From Hyphomicrobiaceae bacterium (GTDB taxonomy: Bacteria > Pseudomonadota > Alphaproteobacteria > Rhizobiales > MH13): a DNA stretch of 7,331 nucleotides. The notes beneath the pieces were generated by a model. The model saw only the letters and a list, made by a program, of their open reading frames with translations. It made no database searches and was not told the DNA's origin. Positions 7,046 to 7,331 of this stretch are shown here, in pieces (the stretch's first letter is position 1; every line of letters begins with the position of its first letter). The position numbers and the translations under genes were made by a program. The stretch lies in NCBI GenBank assembly GCA_020442235.1, contig JAGRKQ010000159.1, positions 3,869 through 11,199 on the forward strand. Direction: 5' to 3'.

Positions 7046-7257
7046 GCGGGCAAAAGAGCCGCCTGAAGGCTCGACAAGCCTGCCGCGATCCTGTAACGAA
7101 CCGCGTCCGCTTCCCGGTGCCCGGCATTCTGCCGCCCGAGGCAGCGGTTCACGGCCCGAACGGGCCGGCAACCAAGGATGCCACGCACACCATGCCTTTC
7201 GCCCTCGCAGGCGGCGGGATCAGCGGTGCCTCTGGATCGTTGACAGGATCAGGACCG
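7046..7257 (+). promoter_or_regulatory. rplS leader region with weak promoter and hairpin
   Basis: About 210 bases without a convincing gene precede rplS. A possible promoter is TCGACA (7071-7076) with TGTAAC (7092-7097), but the 15-base spacer is short. CGGCCC-GAAC-GGGCCG (7152-7167) is a perfect 6-bp stem with no T run. Three direct copies of GGATC (7217-7221, 7234-7238, 7246-7250) occur before the start codon, the last forming part of the ribosome binding site AGGA at 7245-7248. The sequence from ATG 7192 is open and in frame with rplS, so an N-terminal extension is formally possible. An untranslated, possibly autoregulated leader is my preferred reading. Confidence 0.35.
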
Positions 7258-7331
7258 ATGGATCTCATCGCCGAACTCGAGGCCGAGCATAAGGCCGAAC
7301 TCGCCGCCAAGCGTGGCGTTCCCGAATTTTC
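7258..7331 (+). CDS. rplS: 50S ribosomal protein L19, first 25 codons (runs off the window)
   Basis: L19 sits at the 30S-50S interface of the large subunit. Only MDLIAELEAEHKAELAAKRG followed by VPEF and the start of a further codon is visible. That matches the L19 N-terminus of Rhizobiales, where a hydrophobic-acidic helix with LEAEQ-like sequence leads into a PEFSPGDT-type segment. The ATG at 7258 is supported by AGGA nine bases upstream (7245-7248). An in-frame ATG at 7192 would add 22 Gly/Ser/Ala-rich residues not expected in L19. Position downstream of trmD, with one extra gene between, supports the call despite the short fragment. Confidence 0.88.
   Translation, partial: MDLIAELEAEHKAELAAKRGVPEF

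Noticed and set aside
6310..7188. A 292-codon minus-strand open frame over trmD, the GNAT gene and the rplS leader
   Set aside because: It ignores the boundaries of two supported genes and shows only antisense composition.

Overview
The window is ordinary core-genome sequence from a GC-rich alphaproteobacterium, most likely of the order Hyphomicrobiales (Rhizobiales). Four things point there: the block ffh-rpsP-rimM-trmD-rplS; a dapF-mtaB pair whose DapF has the ACGSAACA active-site form seen in alphaproteobacteria; a long Ala/Glu-rich tail on ribosomal protein S16; and a DUF6065-type protein. Genus cannot be fixed from the sequence. I see no mobile element, CRISPR array, tRNA or rRNA.

Layout. 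Positions 1-1309 (minus strand) hold dapF followed by the 5' part of mtaB, overlapping as ATGA. A 156-bp divergent spacer (1310-1465) follows and contains a perfect CtrA-type site, TTAA-N7-TTAAC. A DUF6065-family gene (1466-2233, plus) and a CxxxCxxCC cysteine-cluster gene of the YkgJ type (2255-3025, minus) then converge with only 21 bp between them. A 225-bp divergent spacer (3026-3250) carries a good sigma-70-type promoter and a structured leader for ffh. From 3251 to 7011 five plus-strand genes follow: ffh, rpsP, rimM, trmD and a GNAT acetyltransferase. A GC-rich hairpin with a short T run, a 246-bp leader region, and the first 25 codons of rplS close the window.

How the genes work together. 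Ffh is the GTPase of the signal recognition particle. rpsP (S16), rimM (30S maturation factor), trmD (tRNA m1G37 methyltransferase) and rplS (L19) form the classical translation operon. Gene junctions tighten along it: 62 bp, 15 bp, a 4-bp GTGA overlap, then an 8-bp overlap into the GNAT gene, which points to translational coupling. On the other arm, DapF makes meso-diaminopimelate for lysine and peptidoglycan, and MtaB methylthiolates t6A37 of tRNA. The tRNA position 37 modification genes trmD and mtaB therefore lie in both outer arms of the window.

No undescribed system is evident. The items most worth a second look are non-coding: the CtrA-type box between dapF and the DUF6065 gene, the ffh leader with mutually exclusive GCGCC/GGCGC pairings, the twin hairpins before rpsP, and the rplS leader with an alternative in-frame ATG 22 codons upstream.
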